Notes: a model not told the origin generated them from the sequence alone. 64,000 bases of DNA from Streptomyces filipinensis (GCF_014649495.1 NZ_BMTD01000004.1:248001-312000); one strand, 5' to 3'; shown: positions 1 through 8,425, numbered from the stretch's first letter. Numbers and translations are program-made.

Positions 1-210
1 CCATCTCCGACGCGTTGTTCCGTCCGGTACAGGACAACCAGGAGGACACCGGGGCGGGGGCGGGCGGATGCGGCCGGGGCGTCAGGGAAACGTAAAGAAA
101 GCCGGACGCCCGGCTGACCGGCCCTCCAGCGGGCCTGGAGCGGGAGCGGGCAGCGTGGGGGTAGTCGGGCTGCCGGAGTGGGGCGGCCGTTGTCACTGAG
201 GGGAGACGCC

Positions 211-675
211 GTGTCCCAGGCGGTCAGGAATACGTACGCACAGGTCTCCGGGGAGGTCTACGCCGAGGTCCGGACGTTCTACGCGTGGCAGATGCGCCGG
301 GTCGACGCGCTGGACATCGAGGGGTTCGCCGCCACGTTCACCGAGGACGGGGAGGTCGTGCACGCGGGCGGGGCCGTGCAGCGCGGGCGGGAGCAGATGC
401 TCGCGGGGATGCGGGCCGCGCTGCCCCGCTACCGCGACATCGCCGTACGGCACTGGTTCGACCACGTGCTGATCGAGGCCGACCCGGTCGACGGGGACAC
501 CCTGCACGTGTCGTACTACTCGCTCGTCACCCAGACCGACCGTGAGGGCAACGTCGTCTTCGAGCCGACCTTCACCGTCGAGGACGAGCTGGTGCGCCGG
601 GACGGAGTGCTCTACACCAGGCGCCGGGTGATCCACCGCGACACCCCGGTGGAGCCGCCCGTGCAGGCCGGCTGA
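211..675 (+). CDS. SnoaL/NTF2-like polyketide-tailoring protein
   Basis: A 154-residue protein of the SnoaL/NTF2-like cone-fold class, which in aromatic polyketide clusters includes cyclases and cofactor-independent oxygenases. The sequence reads as one such domain, with an N-terminal helix (VRTFYAWQMRRVDALD), the FAATFTEDGEVVHAGG strand-loop and a long C-terminal sheet (TFTVEDELVRRDGVLYTRRR). No signal peptide or membrane segment is present. I chose GTG 211 because GAGGGGAG lies six bases upstream; an in-frame start at 178 lacks a ribosome site. The gene faces the MBL gene and shares a bidirectional terminator with it. Whether it cyclises or oxygenates the polyketide cannot be told from sequence. 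Confidence 0.75.
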   Translation: MSQAVRNTYAQVSGEVYAEVRTFYAWQMRRVDALDIEGFAATFTEDGEVVHAGGAVQRGREQMLAGMRAALPRYRDIAVRHWFDHVLIEADPVDGDTLHVSYYSLVTQTDREGNVVFEPTFTVEDELVRRDGVLYTRRRVIHRDTPVEPPVQAG

Positions 676-698
676 GGCCTCGGGCGCGAACGGCGAGC

Positions 699-739
699 GG
701 GGATGCGCCGGACGGTGTACGACCGTCCGGCGCATCCCC
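699..739. terminator. Bidirectional terminator hairpin
   Basis: Perfect 18-bp inverted repeat (699-716 with 722-739, 5-nt loop) between convergent genes, so it can end transcripts from both sides. Confidence 0.85.
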
Positions 740-767
740 GTTGTGCTGTGCGCGTTGTGCGGGTCGC

Positions 768-1685
768 TCAGGCGTGGCAGGCGGGCAGGCCGCCGTGGAA
801 GGCGACCATCTCCTTGAAGGACGCCACGACGTCGAGCCGGGCGCCGGGGGGCAGGCCCTGCCGCTCGGCGAAGGCCCGGTGCAGATTGCCCACCAGGCGC
901 TCGGCGTCGACCAGACCGGCGAACTCGCCCAGGTCGGCGCGCTCCGCGGCCTGCAGCGGGGACAGGCCCTCGCGCAGACCGTCCGCGGCCAGGCGGTCCA
1001 GCAGCCGCAGATACGCCTCCGTGAAGTCCAGCAGCTCCGGGCCACCGGCCGGACCGTGGCCCGGTACCACCGTGCGCGGACCCAGCGCGCGCAGCCGCCG
1101 CAGCGCCTCCAGCGAACCGCTGACCGAGCCCATCAGGACGTACGGGGTGACCCCCGACCACACGACGTCGCCGGTGAACAGCACCGCCCGCTCGGGGACC
1201 CACACGACCACGTCGTTCGCGGTGTGCGCCGGTCCCACATGCAGCAGCTCGGCCCGCGGGCCGCCCGTGTGCAGCGTCAGCGTGTCCTGGAAGGTGAGTG
1301 AAGGCAGGGTGAGCGGTGTCTCGCCCCACTCCACGCCGGGCCACAGCCCCCGCAGGTGCAGACCCGCCTCCGCGCTGTCCGACCGGGTCCCGGTGTGCGC
1401 GACGACCAGCGCCCGCGGCGTGAACTGGCCGTTGCCGAAGGTGTGGTCGCCGTGGAAGTGGGTGTTGACCACGAAGTCGACCCCGCCGGGGACGACCCGT
1501 TCGACGGCCTCGCGCAGTCGCCGGGTGCGGGCCTCGGTGGCCGCCGTGTCGACGAGGACCGCGAAGTCCTCGCCGACCACCAGGCCCGCGTTGTTCACGC
1601 ACCAACCGCCGCCGGGCTGCACATACGCGTACACGCCCTCCGCCACCTGCTCCAGCGACGGCGGCGCCTGGACGGGAGCGCTCAT
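768..1685 (-). CDS. MBL-fold metallohydrolase
   Basis: A 305-residue metallo-beta-lactamase-fold hydrolase. The metal-binding motif THFHGDH is at about residues 75-81, and further ligands appear in GPAHTANDVVVW, LFTGDVVW and VVPGHGP. In type II PKS clusters such enzymes are found as thioesterases, cyclases or lactonases, so hydrolysis of an ACP-bound or lactone intermediate is possible; the substrate is inferred only from context. The ATG at 1685 overlaps the stop of the upstream flavin reductase by four bases, so the two are translationally coupled. They belong to a minus-strand operon that also includes the ketoreductase. Confidence 0.85.
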   Translation of the reverse strand: MSAPVQAPPSLEQVAEGVYAYVQPGGGWCVNNAGLVVGEDFAVLVDTAATEARTRRLREAVERVVPGGVDFVVNTHFHGDHTFGNGQFTPRALVVAHTGTRSDSAEAGLHLRGLWPGVEWGETPLTLPSLTFQDTLTLHTGGPRAELLHVGPAHTANDVVVWVPERAVLFTGDVVWSGVTPYVLMGSVSGSLEALRRLRALGPRTVVPGHGPAGGPELLDFTEAYLRLLDRLAADGLREGLSPLQAAERADLGEFAGLVDAERLVGNLHRAFAERQGLPPGARLDVVASFKEMVAFHGGLPACHA

Positions 1686-2242
1686 GCCGCCCTGCCCCGG
1701 TCCCCGGCGGCCGGTGCGGCAGCGGTGACGTGCGCGTAGGCGCCGCGGTGGAACACGAGCGGCCGGGCCTCGCCGGACCGGTTGTGCACGGTCACGACCC
1801 GGCCGATGAGCAGGACGTGGTCGCCGGCCTCGTGCTCGTCGTACAGCTCGCACTCGAAGTACGCCTCGGCCGCGGGGAGCACGGCGTGGCCGAGGGTGCC
1901 CTCGACCGCGCCGAGGCGCGTCATCGCGGCCCGGCCCGCCGGGCGGTCCGGACGGCAGAACTCCTGGGCCAGGTCGCGCTGCGACTCGCTGAGCACGTTC
2001 ACGGCGAAGCCGCCGCCGCGCTGGATCTTCGGACGCATCCGGCCGTCCGCCTTGACCGAGACCAGCAGCAGCATCGGATCGAGGGACACCGAGGTCAGAC
2101 TGTTGAGGGTCATGACGATGGTGTCGTCGCCGCTGCCCTGTGTGAGCAGGGTGACCCCGGTGGGGAAGCGGCCCATCGCGGCCCGGAAGGCGGCGACGTC
2201 GGTTGTGGGTTCGGCGAGCAGCGTGCCACCGGTGTCGGTCAT
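1682..2242 (-). CDS. NAD(P)H:flavin oxidoreductase, reductase component of a two-component monooxygenase
   Basis: A 186-residue flavin reductase-like FMN-binding protein of the ActVB/HpaC class. Family signatures include FPTGVTLLT, the flavin-contact segment MTLNSLTSVSLDPMLLLVSV and the C-terminal DHVLLIGRV. It should supply reduced flavin to an oxygenase; the natural partner is the flavin-dependent hydroxylase at 3834-4958, transcribed divergently nearby. This pairing follows the ActVA-ORF5/ActVB precedent and is inferred. It is coupled to the MBL gene by an ATGA overlap and follows the ketoreductase gene by about 50 bp. Confidence 0.88.
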   Translation of the reverse strand: MTDTGGTLLAEPTTDVAAFRAAMGRFPTGVTLLTQGSGDDTIVMTLNSLTSVSLDPMLLLVSVKADGRMRPKIQRGGGFAVNVLSESQRDLAQEFCRPDRPAGRAAMTRLGAVEGTLGHAVLPAAEAYFECELYDEHEAGDHVLLIGRVVTVHNRSGEARPLVFHRGAYAHVTAAAPAAGDRGRAA

Positions 2243-2290
2243 CGTGGAGGCTCCGTCTCTCGTAGCGGGGTCGGCGGCGGTCGGTGGGGA

Positions 2291-3076
2291 TCAGTAGTTG
2301 CCCAGGCCGCCGCAGACGTTGAGCGCCTGGGCGGTGATGGAGGCGGCGGTGTCCGAGGCGAGATAGCCGACCAGGCCCGCCACCTCCTCGGGGGTGGAGT
2401 AACGGCCCAGCGGGATCTTCGCGTTGAACTTCTCGAGCATCTCCTGCTCGCTCACGCCGTAGTGGCCGGCGTAGCCCTGGCGGACCCGCTGTGCCATCGG
2501 GGTCTCGACGTAGCCGGGGCACACCGCGTTCACCGTGATGCCGGTCTTCGCCAGCTCCTTGCCCACGGCCTTGGTGAAGCCGACGACGCCGTGCTTGGAG
2601 GCCGAGTAGGGGGCGGCCAGCTCGACGCCCTGCTTGCCGCCGGTGGAGGCGATGTTGATGATGCGGCCCCAGTCGCCGTCCCGCATCCGTCCGGTGCTCA
2701 GCACCTCGCGGGTCACCCGGAACGTGCCGTTCAGGTTGGTGTCGATCACGTCGAGCCACAGGGCGTCCGGCAGCTCGGCGGTGACACCGCCGCCGCCCCG
2801 GCCCGCGTTGTTGACGAGGATGTCGATCCGCCCGTACGCGGCCACCGCCGCCTCGACGGCGGCCTTCACCTGCTCGCTGGAAGTGACGTCGCAGACCGCG
2901 CCGGAAACCTCCAGGCCCTCCTCGCGCAGCCGCTTCACCACCGTGGTGACGCTTTCCTCGGCACGCGCCACCCCGAACACCGCCGCCCCCTGACGGGCCA
3001 GCAGTTCGGTCACGGCCAGCCCGATCCCGCTGGTCGCGCCGGTGACGAAGGCAACCCGTCGTCCCGCTTCTGTCAT
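2291..3076 (-). CDS. Type II PKS 9-ketoreductase (ActIII-like)
   Basis: A 261-residue short-chain dehydrogenase with the length and C-terminal sequence (ALNVCGGLGNY) of ActIII-class polyketide ketoreductases, which reduce the C-9 carbonyl of the nascent poly-beta-ketone with NADPH. Seen directly are TGATSGIG (cofactor), NNAG, catalytic Ser in IINIASTGGKQG and YSASKHG. The loop that in ActIII reads RPGGG is RGGGG here, so the Pro of the stereocontrol motif is replaced by Gly. GGGAGAG precedes the ATG. Its presence, with the didomain aromatase, marks the pathway as a reduced aromatic polyketide. It is the first gene of a minus-strand operon with the flavin reductase and MBL genes. Confidence 0.95.
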   Translation of the reverse strand: MTEAGRRVAFVTGATSGIGLAVTELLARQGAAVFGVARAEESVTTVVKRLREEGLEVSGAVCDVTSSEQVKAAVEAAVAAYGRIDILVNNAGRGGGGVTAELPDALWLDVIDTNLNGTFRVTREVLSTGRMRDGDWGRIINIASTGGKQGVELAAPYSASKHGVVGFTKAVGKELAKTGITVNAVCPGYVETPMAQRVRQGYAGHYGVSEQEMLEKFNAKIPLGRYSTPEEVAGLVGYLASDTAASITAQALNVCGGLGNY

Positions 3077-3155
3077 CGTGCTCTCCCAAGAGGTCGTGGG
3101 GCCGGGAACGGGACGACCGTGACCGGGGGGCCTAGGACGCCGGTCGCCTCCGGCC

Positions 3156-3212
3156 GGAGCGGGGCGCGGGGAACCGCGCGGTCCGCCACGACGCGGCCGC
3201 AGCCGCACGACG
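3156..3212 (+). repeat. Dispersed Streptomyces GC-rich repeat, copy 1
   Basis: Carries the GGGGCGCGGGGAAC core followed by a CCACGACGC segment. Related copies lie at 11846, 30489 and 40594, all in the same orientation. This copy occupies the divergent gap between the ketoreductase and SRPBCC genes. Confidence 0.8.
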
Positions 3213-3318
3213 ACACCACGCGGCACCCCCATCGCCGCCCTACCGGCGATCCGGCGCATGTCGAGCCCCACACGCCAGCGTGATCGGACCTGTGCAGACG
3301 CCGGACAAGGAGGGCCCC

Positions 3319-3804
3319 GTGCCCGAACAGACGCAGACCATCCCCGACGTACGGAAGTCGGTGACCGTGGCGGCCAGCCCCGCCGACTGTTTCCGCGTGT
3401 TCACCGAGCAGCCGGCCGAGTGGTGGCCGGCCTCCCACGTGCTGGTCAAGAAGGAGCGGGCCGGGCTCGCCTTCGACCCCGGTGTCGGCGGCCGGTACTA
3501 CGAGTGGGACGTGGAGGGCACCGAGATCGCCTGGGGCCGGGTCCTGGAGTGGGAGCCGGGCCGCCGGCTCGTCATGACCTGGCGCATCGACGGGAACTGG
3601 CAGTCCATCCCGGACGACGAGCGGGCCAGTGAGATCGAGGTCGACATCGAGCCCGTGGACGCCACGCACACCAAGGTGTCGCTCGCACACGTCAAGCTCC
3701 ACAAGCACGGTGAAGGCGCCGAGCGGATCTTCCGCGCCCTGGACGGCCCCAGCCCGGGGGAGACCCTGGAGCGCTTCGCGCAGGCCGTCGCACGCGGCGT
3801 CTGA
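3319..3804 (+). CDS. SRPBCC (AHSA1-like) domain protein
   Basis: A 161-residue single-domain START/SRPBCC protein: KSVTVAASPADCFRVFTE opens the fold, WEPGRRLVMTW forms the central strands, and a long C-terminal helix ends FRALDGPSPGETLERFAQ. Such helix-grip proteins act as polyketide cyclases or binding proteins, and its place in front of the hydroxylase and P450 genes suggests work on a pathway intermediate, which is inference. I chose GTG 3319 because AAGGAGG lies five bases upstream; the frame is open further upstream but without a ribosome site. About 30 bp separate it from the next gene, so they probably share a transcript. Confidence 0.82.
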   Translation: MPEQTQTIPDVRKSVTVAASPADCFRVFTEQPAEWWPASHVLVKKERAGLAFDPGVGGRYYEWDVEGTEIAWGRVLEWEPGRRLVMTWRIDGNWQSIPDDERASEIEVDIEPVDATHTKVSLAHVKLHKHGEGAERIFRALDGPSPGETLERFAQAVARGV

Positions 3805-3833
3805 CCGTCTCGTCACGACAGGAGGTCACAGGG

Positions 3834-4958
3834 ATGGGAAACGACTCCGGCAACGGAACAGGACTGCTCCCCGCCGCCGACAAACTGCGTCTGCTCGCGG
3901 CCGAGCACGCCCCCGAGGCGGACCGGCGACGCGCTCTCGCCCCGGCGGTGACCGAGGCGCTGACCGAGGCCGGCTTCGCCCGGCACTTCGTGGCCGGGCG
4001 GTGGGGCGGCAGCGAGGGCACGTTCGGTGAGCTGACCCGCGCGGTCCTCACCGTCGGCGAGGGCTGTGCCGCCACCGCGTGGTGCGCGTCCCTGGCCGCG
4101 TACTCGGCACGCTTCGCCGCCCACCTGCCCGCCGAGGGGCACCGGGCGCTGTGGGGCCAGAGCCCGGACACGGTCATCGCCACGGGGCTGATGCCCGCCG
4201 GGCGGGCCCGGCCGGCCGACGGCGGCTGGCGGCTCACGGGCCGCTGGGCCTACGTCAGCGGCATCGACTTCGCCGACTGGGCGCTGCTGTGTGGCGCGGT
4301 CGCCCGGTCCCACGACGACGGGCCGCCCGAGCTGCGGTTCTTCGCGCTGCCCCAGGGCGCGTTCAGCGTCGAACGGACCTGGGACAGCGTCGGTATGCGG
4401 GCCACCGGCAGCCACACGGTCGTCGTCGACGACGCCCTCGTACCGGATCATCTGTCGTTCGCCCGCACCGACATGCTCAGCGGGCGCAACGCCACCTCCG
4501 AGGTGCCCGCCCACAACGTGCCGTTCCAGGCCGTCGGCGGGCTGACCTTCATCGCGCCCGTGGTGGGCGCCGCCGCCGGCGCGCTGCAGGCGGCCGGCGG
4601 GCTGCTGACCGGACGCAAGCGCACCGTCACCGCCGAGACCAAGCTGGTACGGGCCTCCGGACGCATCGACGCGGCCCGGCACCTCGTCGAGCAGAACGCC
4701 GGCGTCCTCGACACGCGCGCCTTCACGCCCGAGCTGATGGCACGCAACGAACGCAACGCCACCTTCTCCGCCGAACTCCTGCAGGGCGCCCTGGAGCTGC
4801 TGGTCCGCGCCACCGGCACGGGCGGCCTCGGGGAGACCCACGCCCTGCAGCGGATATGGCGGGACGTCACCTCGGCCACCAGCCACGTCGCCCTGCAGTA
4901 CGACACCGCGGCCCGCAAGAACTACTCCACGGTGCTGCTCGGCCCCGCCGACACCTGA
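3834..4958 (+). CDS. Flavin-dependent hydroxylase (acyl-CoA dehydrogenase fold, ActVA-ORF5/HpaH class)
   Basis: A 374-residue group-D flavin monooxygenase on the acyl-CoA dehydrogenase fold. Recognisable blocks are WGGSEGTFGEL, GCAATAWCASL, GGWRLTGRWAYVSG, the WDSVGMRATGSHTVVVDD beta-domain and a C-terminal helical bundle ending ALQRIWRDVTSATSHV. Enzymes of this class hydroxylate aromatic rings or quinones using FMNH2 delivered by a separate reductase, here most likely the product of 1682-2242. It is not expected to act as a true dehydrogenase. It sits between the SRPBCC and P450 genes on the plus strand. Confidence 0.87.
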   Translation: MGNDSGNGTGLLPAADKLRLLAAEHAPEADRRRALAPAVTEALTEAGFARHFVAGRWGGSEGTFGELTRAVLTVGEGCAATAWCASLAAYSARFAAHLPAEGHRALWGQSPDTVIATGLMPAGRARPADGGWRLTGRWAYVSGIDFADWALLCGAVARSHDDGPPELRFFALPQGAFSVERTWDSVGMRATGSHTVVVDDALVPDHLSFARTDMLSGRNATSEVPAHNVPFQAVGGLTFIAPVVGAAAGALQAAGGLLTGRKRTVTAETKLVRASGRIDAARHLVEQNAGVLDTRAFTPELMARNERNATFSAELLQGALELLVRATGTGGLGETHALQRIWRDVTSATSHVALQYDTAARKNYSTVLLGPADT

Positions 4959-4998
4959 GGGGGCCCGGCGCCGAAACGGCTCCAGTTCCAGCCGACTT

Positions 4999-5033
4999 GG
5001 TCTCCATCACCGGTTCCTACGGTGGTGGAGACC
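4999..5033. promoter_or_regulatory. Inverted repeat upstream of the P450 gene
   Basis: GGTCTCCATCACC (4999-5011) pairs with GGTGGTGGAGACC (5021-5033) apart from one G-T. It lies in the 100-bp gap before the P450 and has no T tract, so an operator or leader hairpin is as likely as a terminator. Confidence 0.5.
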
Positions 5034-5059
5034 TTGGCCGCTACATCGAAGGAGTCACG

Positions 5060-6280
5060 GTGACTGCCCTTCAGGAATCCGATGTGTACCCCCTGCCCGG
5101 TTCGTCGTACCGGGGACCGGCACCGCGCTACGCGGAGCTGCGCCAGACCCGGCCGGTGGTCAAGGTGCGCACCGCGGGCGGGGTGGACGCCTGGCTGGTG
5201 ACCCGCTACCAGGACGTGCGGGAGCTGTCCGCCGACCCCCGGCTGAGCCGGGCGCTGGCCTGCGGCGAGGGCGCCCCGCGGATCGGCGGCACCATGCACA
5301 CCACCCCCGAGATGATCATCTCGCTGGACTCGCCCGAGCACTCCCGGCTGCGCAAGCTGGTGGCCGGCGCCTTCACGATGCGCCGGATCGAGCGCATGCG
5401 GGACAACGTGCAGAAGGTCTGCGACGAACTCCTCGACGGCATCGAGGCGCGCGGCGGCACCGCCGACCTGGTGCAGGAGTTCGCGGTCCCGCTGCCGCTG
5501 ACCGTCATCGGCGAGCTCCTCGGCGTACCGGCCGAGGACCTGCGCACCTTCGAGAAGTGGGCCCGTGCCTTCGCCACCGTCGACGAGCGGGCCGGCGGCA
5601 AGGAGTCCCTCGACGGGCTCGCCAAGCTCAGCGAGTACATCGTCGGCCTCATCGCCGAAAAGCGGGCCAACCCCACCGACGACATGCTCTCCGAGCTGAT
5701 CGCCGCCCGCGACAACGACGACCGGCTCAGCGAGCAGGAGCTCGTCACCTTCGGCTTCACGCTCATCGGCGCCGGCTTCGACACCACCGCCAACCAGCTC
5801 GCCAACTCCGTGCTGGCGCTGCTGGTGGACGCCCGCGACAAGTGGGAGTGGCTGCGCGAGGACCACGCCCGGATCCCGGTGGCCGTCGAGGAACTCCTGC
5901 GGCACGTCAACCTGTTCGCCACCGACACCTCCGGGTTCCCGCGGATCGCGGCGGAGGACATCGAGGTCGGCGGCGTGACCATCCGCAAGGGCGACGCGGT
6001 GCTGCTCGCCCTGGCCTCCGCCAACCGGGACGAGACCGTCTTCGCCGACCCCGACCGGCTCGACCTGGCCCGCGACCACAACCCGCACATCTCCTTCGGC
6101 CACGGCCTGCACTACTGCCTCGGCAAGCACCTGGGCCGCATGGAGCTGGTGATCGCCATCGAGGCCCTGGTGTCCCGCTTCCCCGACCTGCGCCTGGCCG
6201 TGCCCGAGTCCGAACTGCCCTGGCACGTCGGCGAGATCAACCACACGCTGACCAGCCTGCCGGTGGTCTGGGGGGACTGA
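5060..6280 (+). CDS. Cytochrome P450 (1)
   Basis: A 406-residue soluble bacterial P450. The I-helix oxygen motif is IGAGFDTT, the heme loop FGHGLHYCLG carries the Cys ligand, and the E-R-R triad helix reads VEELLRH. Its N-terminus (YPLPGSSYRGPAPRYAELR) closely matches that of the P450 at 17932-19203, so the two are paralogues. In this pathway P450s could hydroxylate or epoxidise the polyketide. GTG 5060 is preceded by GAAGGAG. It would take electrons from the ferredoxin and reductase encoded at 8.5-10.1 kb. A strong terminator follows. The exact reaction cannot be assigned from sequence. Confidence 0.93.
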   Translation: MTALQESDVYPLPGSSYRGPAPRYAELRQTRPVVKVRTAGGVDAWLVTRYQDVRELSADPRLSRALACGEGAPRIGGTMHTTPEMIISLDSPEHSRLRKLVAGAFTMRRIERMRDNVQKVCDELLDGIEARGGTADLVQEFAVPLPLTVIGELLGVPAEDLRTFEKWARAFATVDERAGGKESLDGLAKLSEYIVGLIAEKRANPTDDMLSELIAARDNDDRLSEQELVTFGFTLIGAGFDTTANQLANSVLALLVDARDKWEWLREDHARIPVAVEELLRHVNLFATDTSGFPRIAAEDIEVGGVTIRKGDAVLLALASANRDETVFADPDRLDLARDHNPHISFGHGLHYCLGKHLGRMELVIAIEALVSRFPDLRLAVPESELPWHVGEINHTLTSLPVVWGD

Positions 6281-6320
6281 GCGAAACCCACCGGACGGCG
6301 CACCGGAGCACAGCGCACAG

Positions 6321-6361
6321 GAGCCGGTCCCGGAACCCGCCAGGGGTTCCGGGACCGGCTC
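6321..6361. terminator. Bidirectional terminator hairpin
   Basis: Perfect 18-bp inverted repeat (6321-6338 with 6344-6361, 5-nt loop) between the convergent P450 and VOC genes. Confidence 0.85.
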
Positions 6362-6376
6362 GTCCGGCTACGGCGG

Positions 6377-7159
6377 TCAGCTCGCCGCGGCGCCGGCGTC
6401 CTTGACCGGGCCCATCACCGCGAACCGCGCGCCCTGGTCGTCGGCGACGAGGGCGGAGCGCCCGAACGGGCTGTCCGAGGGCTCACGGCTCACGCTGCCG
6501 CCCAGCTCCAGCACCTTCGCCACCGTCTCGTCGGTGTCGGCCACCGAGAAGTACACGAGGGCGTGCGCGGGGACCTCGGCCGGGATGAACTCGCCCATCT
6601 GCAGGCGCCCGGCGACGGGCTGCGGGTTGCCCTGCAGGAACCACAGCTTGAAGTCGAAGGGGCCGTCGGAGATCTGCTGCCCGGTGAAGCCGAACACGGT
6701 CTCGTAGAACGGGTCGACGGCGTCCTTGTCCCGGGTGTAGATCTCCGGCCAGAAGAACGAGCCGGGCACTCCCTGGACGTCGAAGCCCGCGCGCGTGCCC
6801 GGCTGCCAGGCGCCGATGTGCGCCCCGCCCGGGTCGGTCGCCACCAGCAGGGTCCCGGCGTCACCGATCGCGGTCGGCTCCACCACGACCTTGCCGCCGG
6901 CCTCCCCGATGCGCCGGGCCAGGTCCTGGGCGTCCGGGGTGGCGAAGTACAGGTTCCAGGCGGCGGGGGCGCCGCCCTGCGCGGGCGCGAGGGCGGCGAC
7001 GCTCTTGCCGTCCTTCAGCGCCGGCGTGTAGGAGCCGAACCGCTCGTCACCCGGCTCGAAGGTCCAGCCGAGCAGCGCCCCGTAGAAGCGTCGCGCGGCC
7101 TCCAGGTCGGGGACGCTGACGTCGACCCAGCACGGGGATCCGGCGGCGAATGCGGTCAT
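6377..7159 (-). CDS. VOC-superfamily protein, two glyoxalase/bleomycin-resistance domains
   Basis: A 260-residue protein made of two vicinal-oxygen-chelate modules: residues about 8-120 (WVDVSVPDLEAARRFYGALLGW) and about 135-255 (FFWPEIYTRDKDAVDPFYETVFGF). The fold serves in metal-dependent enzymes and in drug-binding resistance proteins. In a cluster that may make a reactive compound it could be a sequestering self-resistance protein or a tailoring enzyme; neither is shown by the sequence. It lies downstream of two secreted-protein genes but is separated from them by a strong hairpin, so it may have its own promoter. Confidence 0.85.
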   Translation of the reverse strand: MTAFAAGSPCWVDVSVPDLEAARRFYGALLGWTFEPGDERFGSYTPALKDGKSVAALAPAQGGAPAAWNLYFATPDAQDLARRIGEAGGKVVVEPTAIGDAGTLLVATDPGGAHIGAWQPGTRAGFDVQGVPGSFFWPEIYTRDKDAVDPFYETVFGFTGQQISDGPFDFKLWFLQGNPQPVAGRLQMGEFIPAEVPAHALVYFSVADTDETVAKVLELGGSVSREPSDSPFGRSALVADDQGARFAVMGPVKDAGAAAS

Positions 7160-7244
7160 GTCTGCCTCATTTCGTTGCAGCAGGGGGGTACACAGACGTG
7201 GTCATGGCGCACGCTAGGGGCGTCCGCTGGAGCGGTGGACGAGA

Positions 7245-7290
7245 ACGGCCCGCGCCCGGCTCGAGGGGGAGCGAGCCGGGCGCGGGCCGT
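7245..7290. terminator. Terminator hairpin
   Basis: Perfect 19-bp inverted repeat (7245-7263 with 7272-7290, 8-nt loop) just downstream of the minus-strand gene 7313-7840. Confidence 0.8.
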
Positions 7291-7312
7291 GGTCCCAAGG
7301 GCCGCGCGACGA

Positions 7313-7840
7313 TCAGGGCACGCGGGTGCCCCGCGCGCTGACCGTGATCGGGCCGAGCCGGGCACCGGTCTTCTCGACGACGGTGAACGCGACGGCGGTC
7401 GTGGTGAAGGTGTCGCCCACGATCCGGCCCTGGTGCACCGCGTACACCGTGCCCGGGTAGGTGCCGCCGGAGTCGGCCACGTCGGGGCCGCCGTGCGTGA
7501 TGGAGAACGCAAACGCACCGTCGGGCCGCGCCGTCCAGTAACCGCTGCCGGGGTACTGGGGGGTGCCGTCCGGGCCCGGAGCGCCGTCCGTGGTCAGCGT
7601 GTGATCGGCGGCGAACGTGAAGTGCGAGGTCGAGGTCACCGCGTCCGGTCCGGTGCCGATGGTGACGGCGGTGGTCCAGGTGCCCACCGGGGACATCGCC
7701 GGGGAGACCGGGTCGGCGGCCGCGGTGGAGGCGGCAGCGGCCCCGGTGAACACCGCGGCCACCAGAGCGAGCCACAGGCCGAGGGCTCGCAGGGTGGCGC
7801 GGCGGGGCCGCACATGAGCGATCGTGCTGGTGTCAGACAT
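7313..7840 (-). CDS. Secreted beta-barrel-like protein (paralogue A)
   Basis: A 175-residue protein with an export signal: an Arg-rich start (VRPRRATLRALG), a hydrophobic stretch (LWLALVAAVFTGAAAAS) and a likely cleavage near ASTAAADPV. The mature part opens GTWTTAVTIGTGPDAVTST and runs as alternating short strands, resembling small lipocalin or allene-oxide-cyclase-type barrels. It is clearly related to the next gene (GTW start, FAADHTL versus FAPDHRL, closing PITVSA). I do not recognise a defined family. Two exported paralogues inside a polyketide cluster could bind or process the product outside the cell; that is inference. Confidence 0.7.
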   Translation of the reverse strand: MSDTSTIAHVRPRRATLRALGLWLALVAAVFTGAAAASTAAADPVSPAMSPVGTWTTAVTIGTGPDAVTSTSHFTFAADHTLTTDGAPGPDGTPQYPGSGYWTARPDGAFAFSITHGGPDVADSGGTYPGTVYAVHQGRIVGDTFTTTAVAFTVVEKTGARLGPITVSARGTRVP

Positions 7841-7909
7841 GGGGGGTACCTCTCGGACGTGGGGGCGGAGTCTGACCCGGGTGTGCCGCGCCGGCCTGCG
7901 CGGCGGGGG

Positions 7910-8425
7910 TCACTGGCTGGTGGCGTCGGACACCTTGACGGCCTGGGCGCTCACCGAGATCGGGCCCTGCATGGTGCCGTCCTGCTGGGTGGTGAAGGCG
8001 TAGGCGTGCGTGCTGAAACGGGTGCCGTGGTGGCTGAGGTGCCCGATGTGCTCGGCCTGTACGGCACCGAGGTAGGCGCCGTCCGGACGGCCGTTGTGGT
8101 TGATGTACATCGCGATGTCGCCGCGGCCGTCCTCGTTCCAGAATCCGTGGGCCACGTAGGCGGGCACGCCGTCGCCGTCCTTGGGGCCCTCCGCCGACAG
8201 CCGGTGGTCCGGGGCGAACACGAAGCGCGGCGTGGTGACCGCGGCGCCCCCGTCCGGTGTGGTGACGGAGACCGTGAGGTCCCAGGTGCCGACCAGGGCG
8301 TCGGTGCGGGGGGCCGCGCCACTGGGCGCCGCCGACAGGGTCAGCGTCCCGGCGATCGCGGCGGACACGGCCAGCGACGCCAGCAGGGTGCGGCGGGTAC
8401 GGGTGGTCGATCTGCTCTCGGACAT
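7910..8425 (-). CDS. Secreted beta-barrel-like protein (paralogue B)
   Basis: A 171-residue exported protein: twin-Arg-containing start (TTRTRRTLLASLAVSAAIAG), Ala-rich hydrophobic core and probable cleavage after PSGAAP. The mature domain starts with GTWDLTVSV, shares the strand pattern of its downstream neighbour (FAPDHRL, GFWNEDGRGDIAMYINH, GPISVSAQAV) and ends without a membrane anchor. The duplication with 7313-7840 is evident by eye although divergence is substantial. Function unknown; an extracellular binding or lipocalin-like role is a guess from fold-like features. It lies downstream of the ferredoxin/reductase pair and may share its transcript. Confidence 0.7.
   Translation of the reverse strand: MSESRSTTRTRRTLLASLAVSAAIAGTLTLSAAPSGAAPRTDALVGTWDLTVSVTTPDGGAAVTTPRFVFAPDHRLSAEGPKDGDGVPAYVAHGFWNEDGRGDIAMYINHNGRPDGAYLGAVQAEHIGHLSHHGTRFSTHAYAFTTQQDGTMQGPISVSAQAVKVSDATSQ

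Noticed and set aside
768..3089. A single minus-strand frame covering MBL, flavin reductase and ketoreductase genes
   Set aside because: Only its last 305 codons are the MBL protein; the upstream part is an out-of-frame shadow of two well-defined genes.
3834..4958. Acyl-CoA dehydrogenase of lipid metabolism
   Set aside because: The sequence fits the HpaH/ActVA-ORF5 oxygenase branch and a matching flavin reductase is encoded next door; the true dehydrogenase candidate is at 30440.
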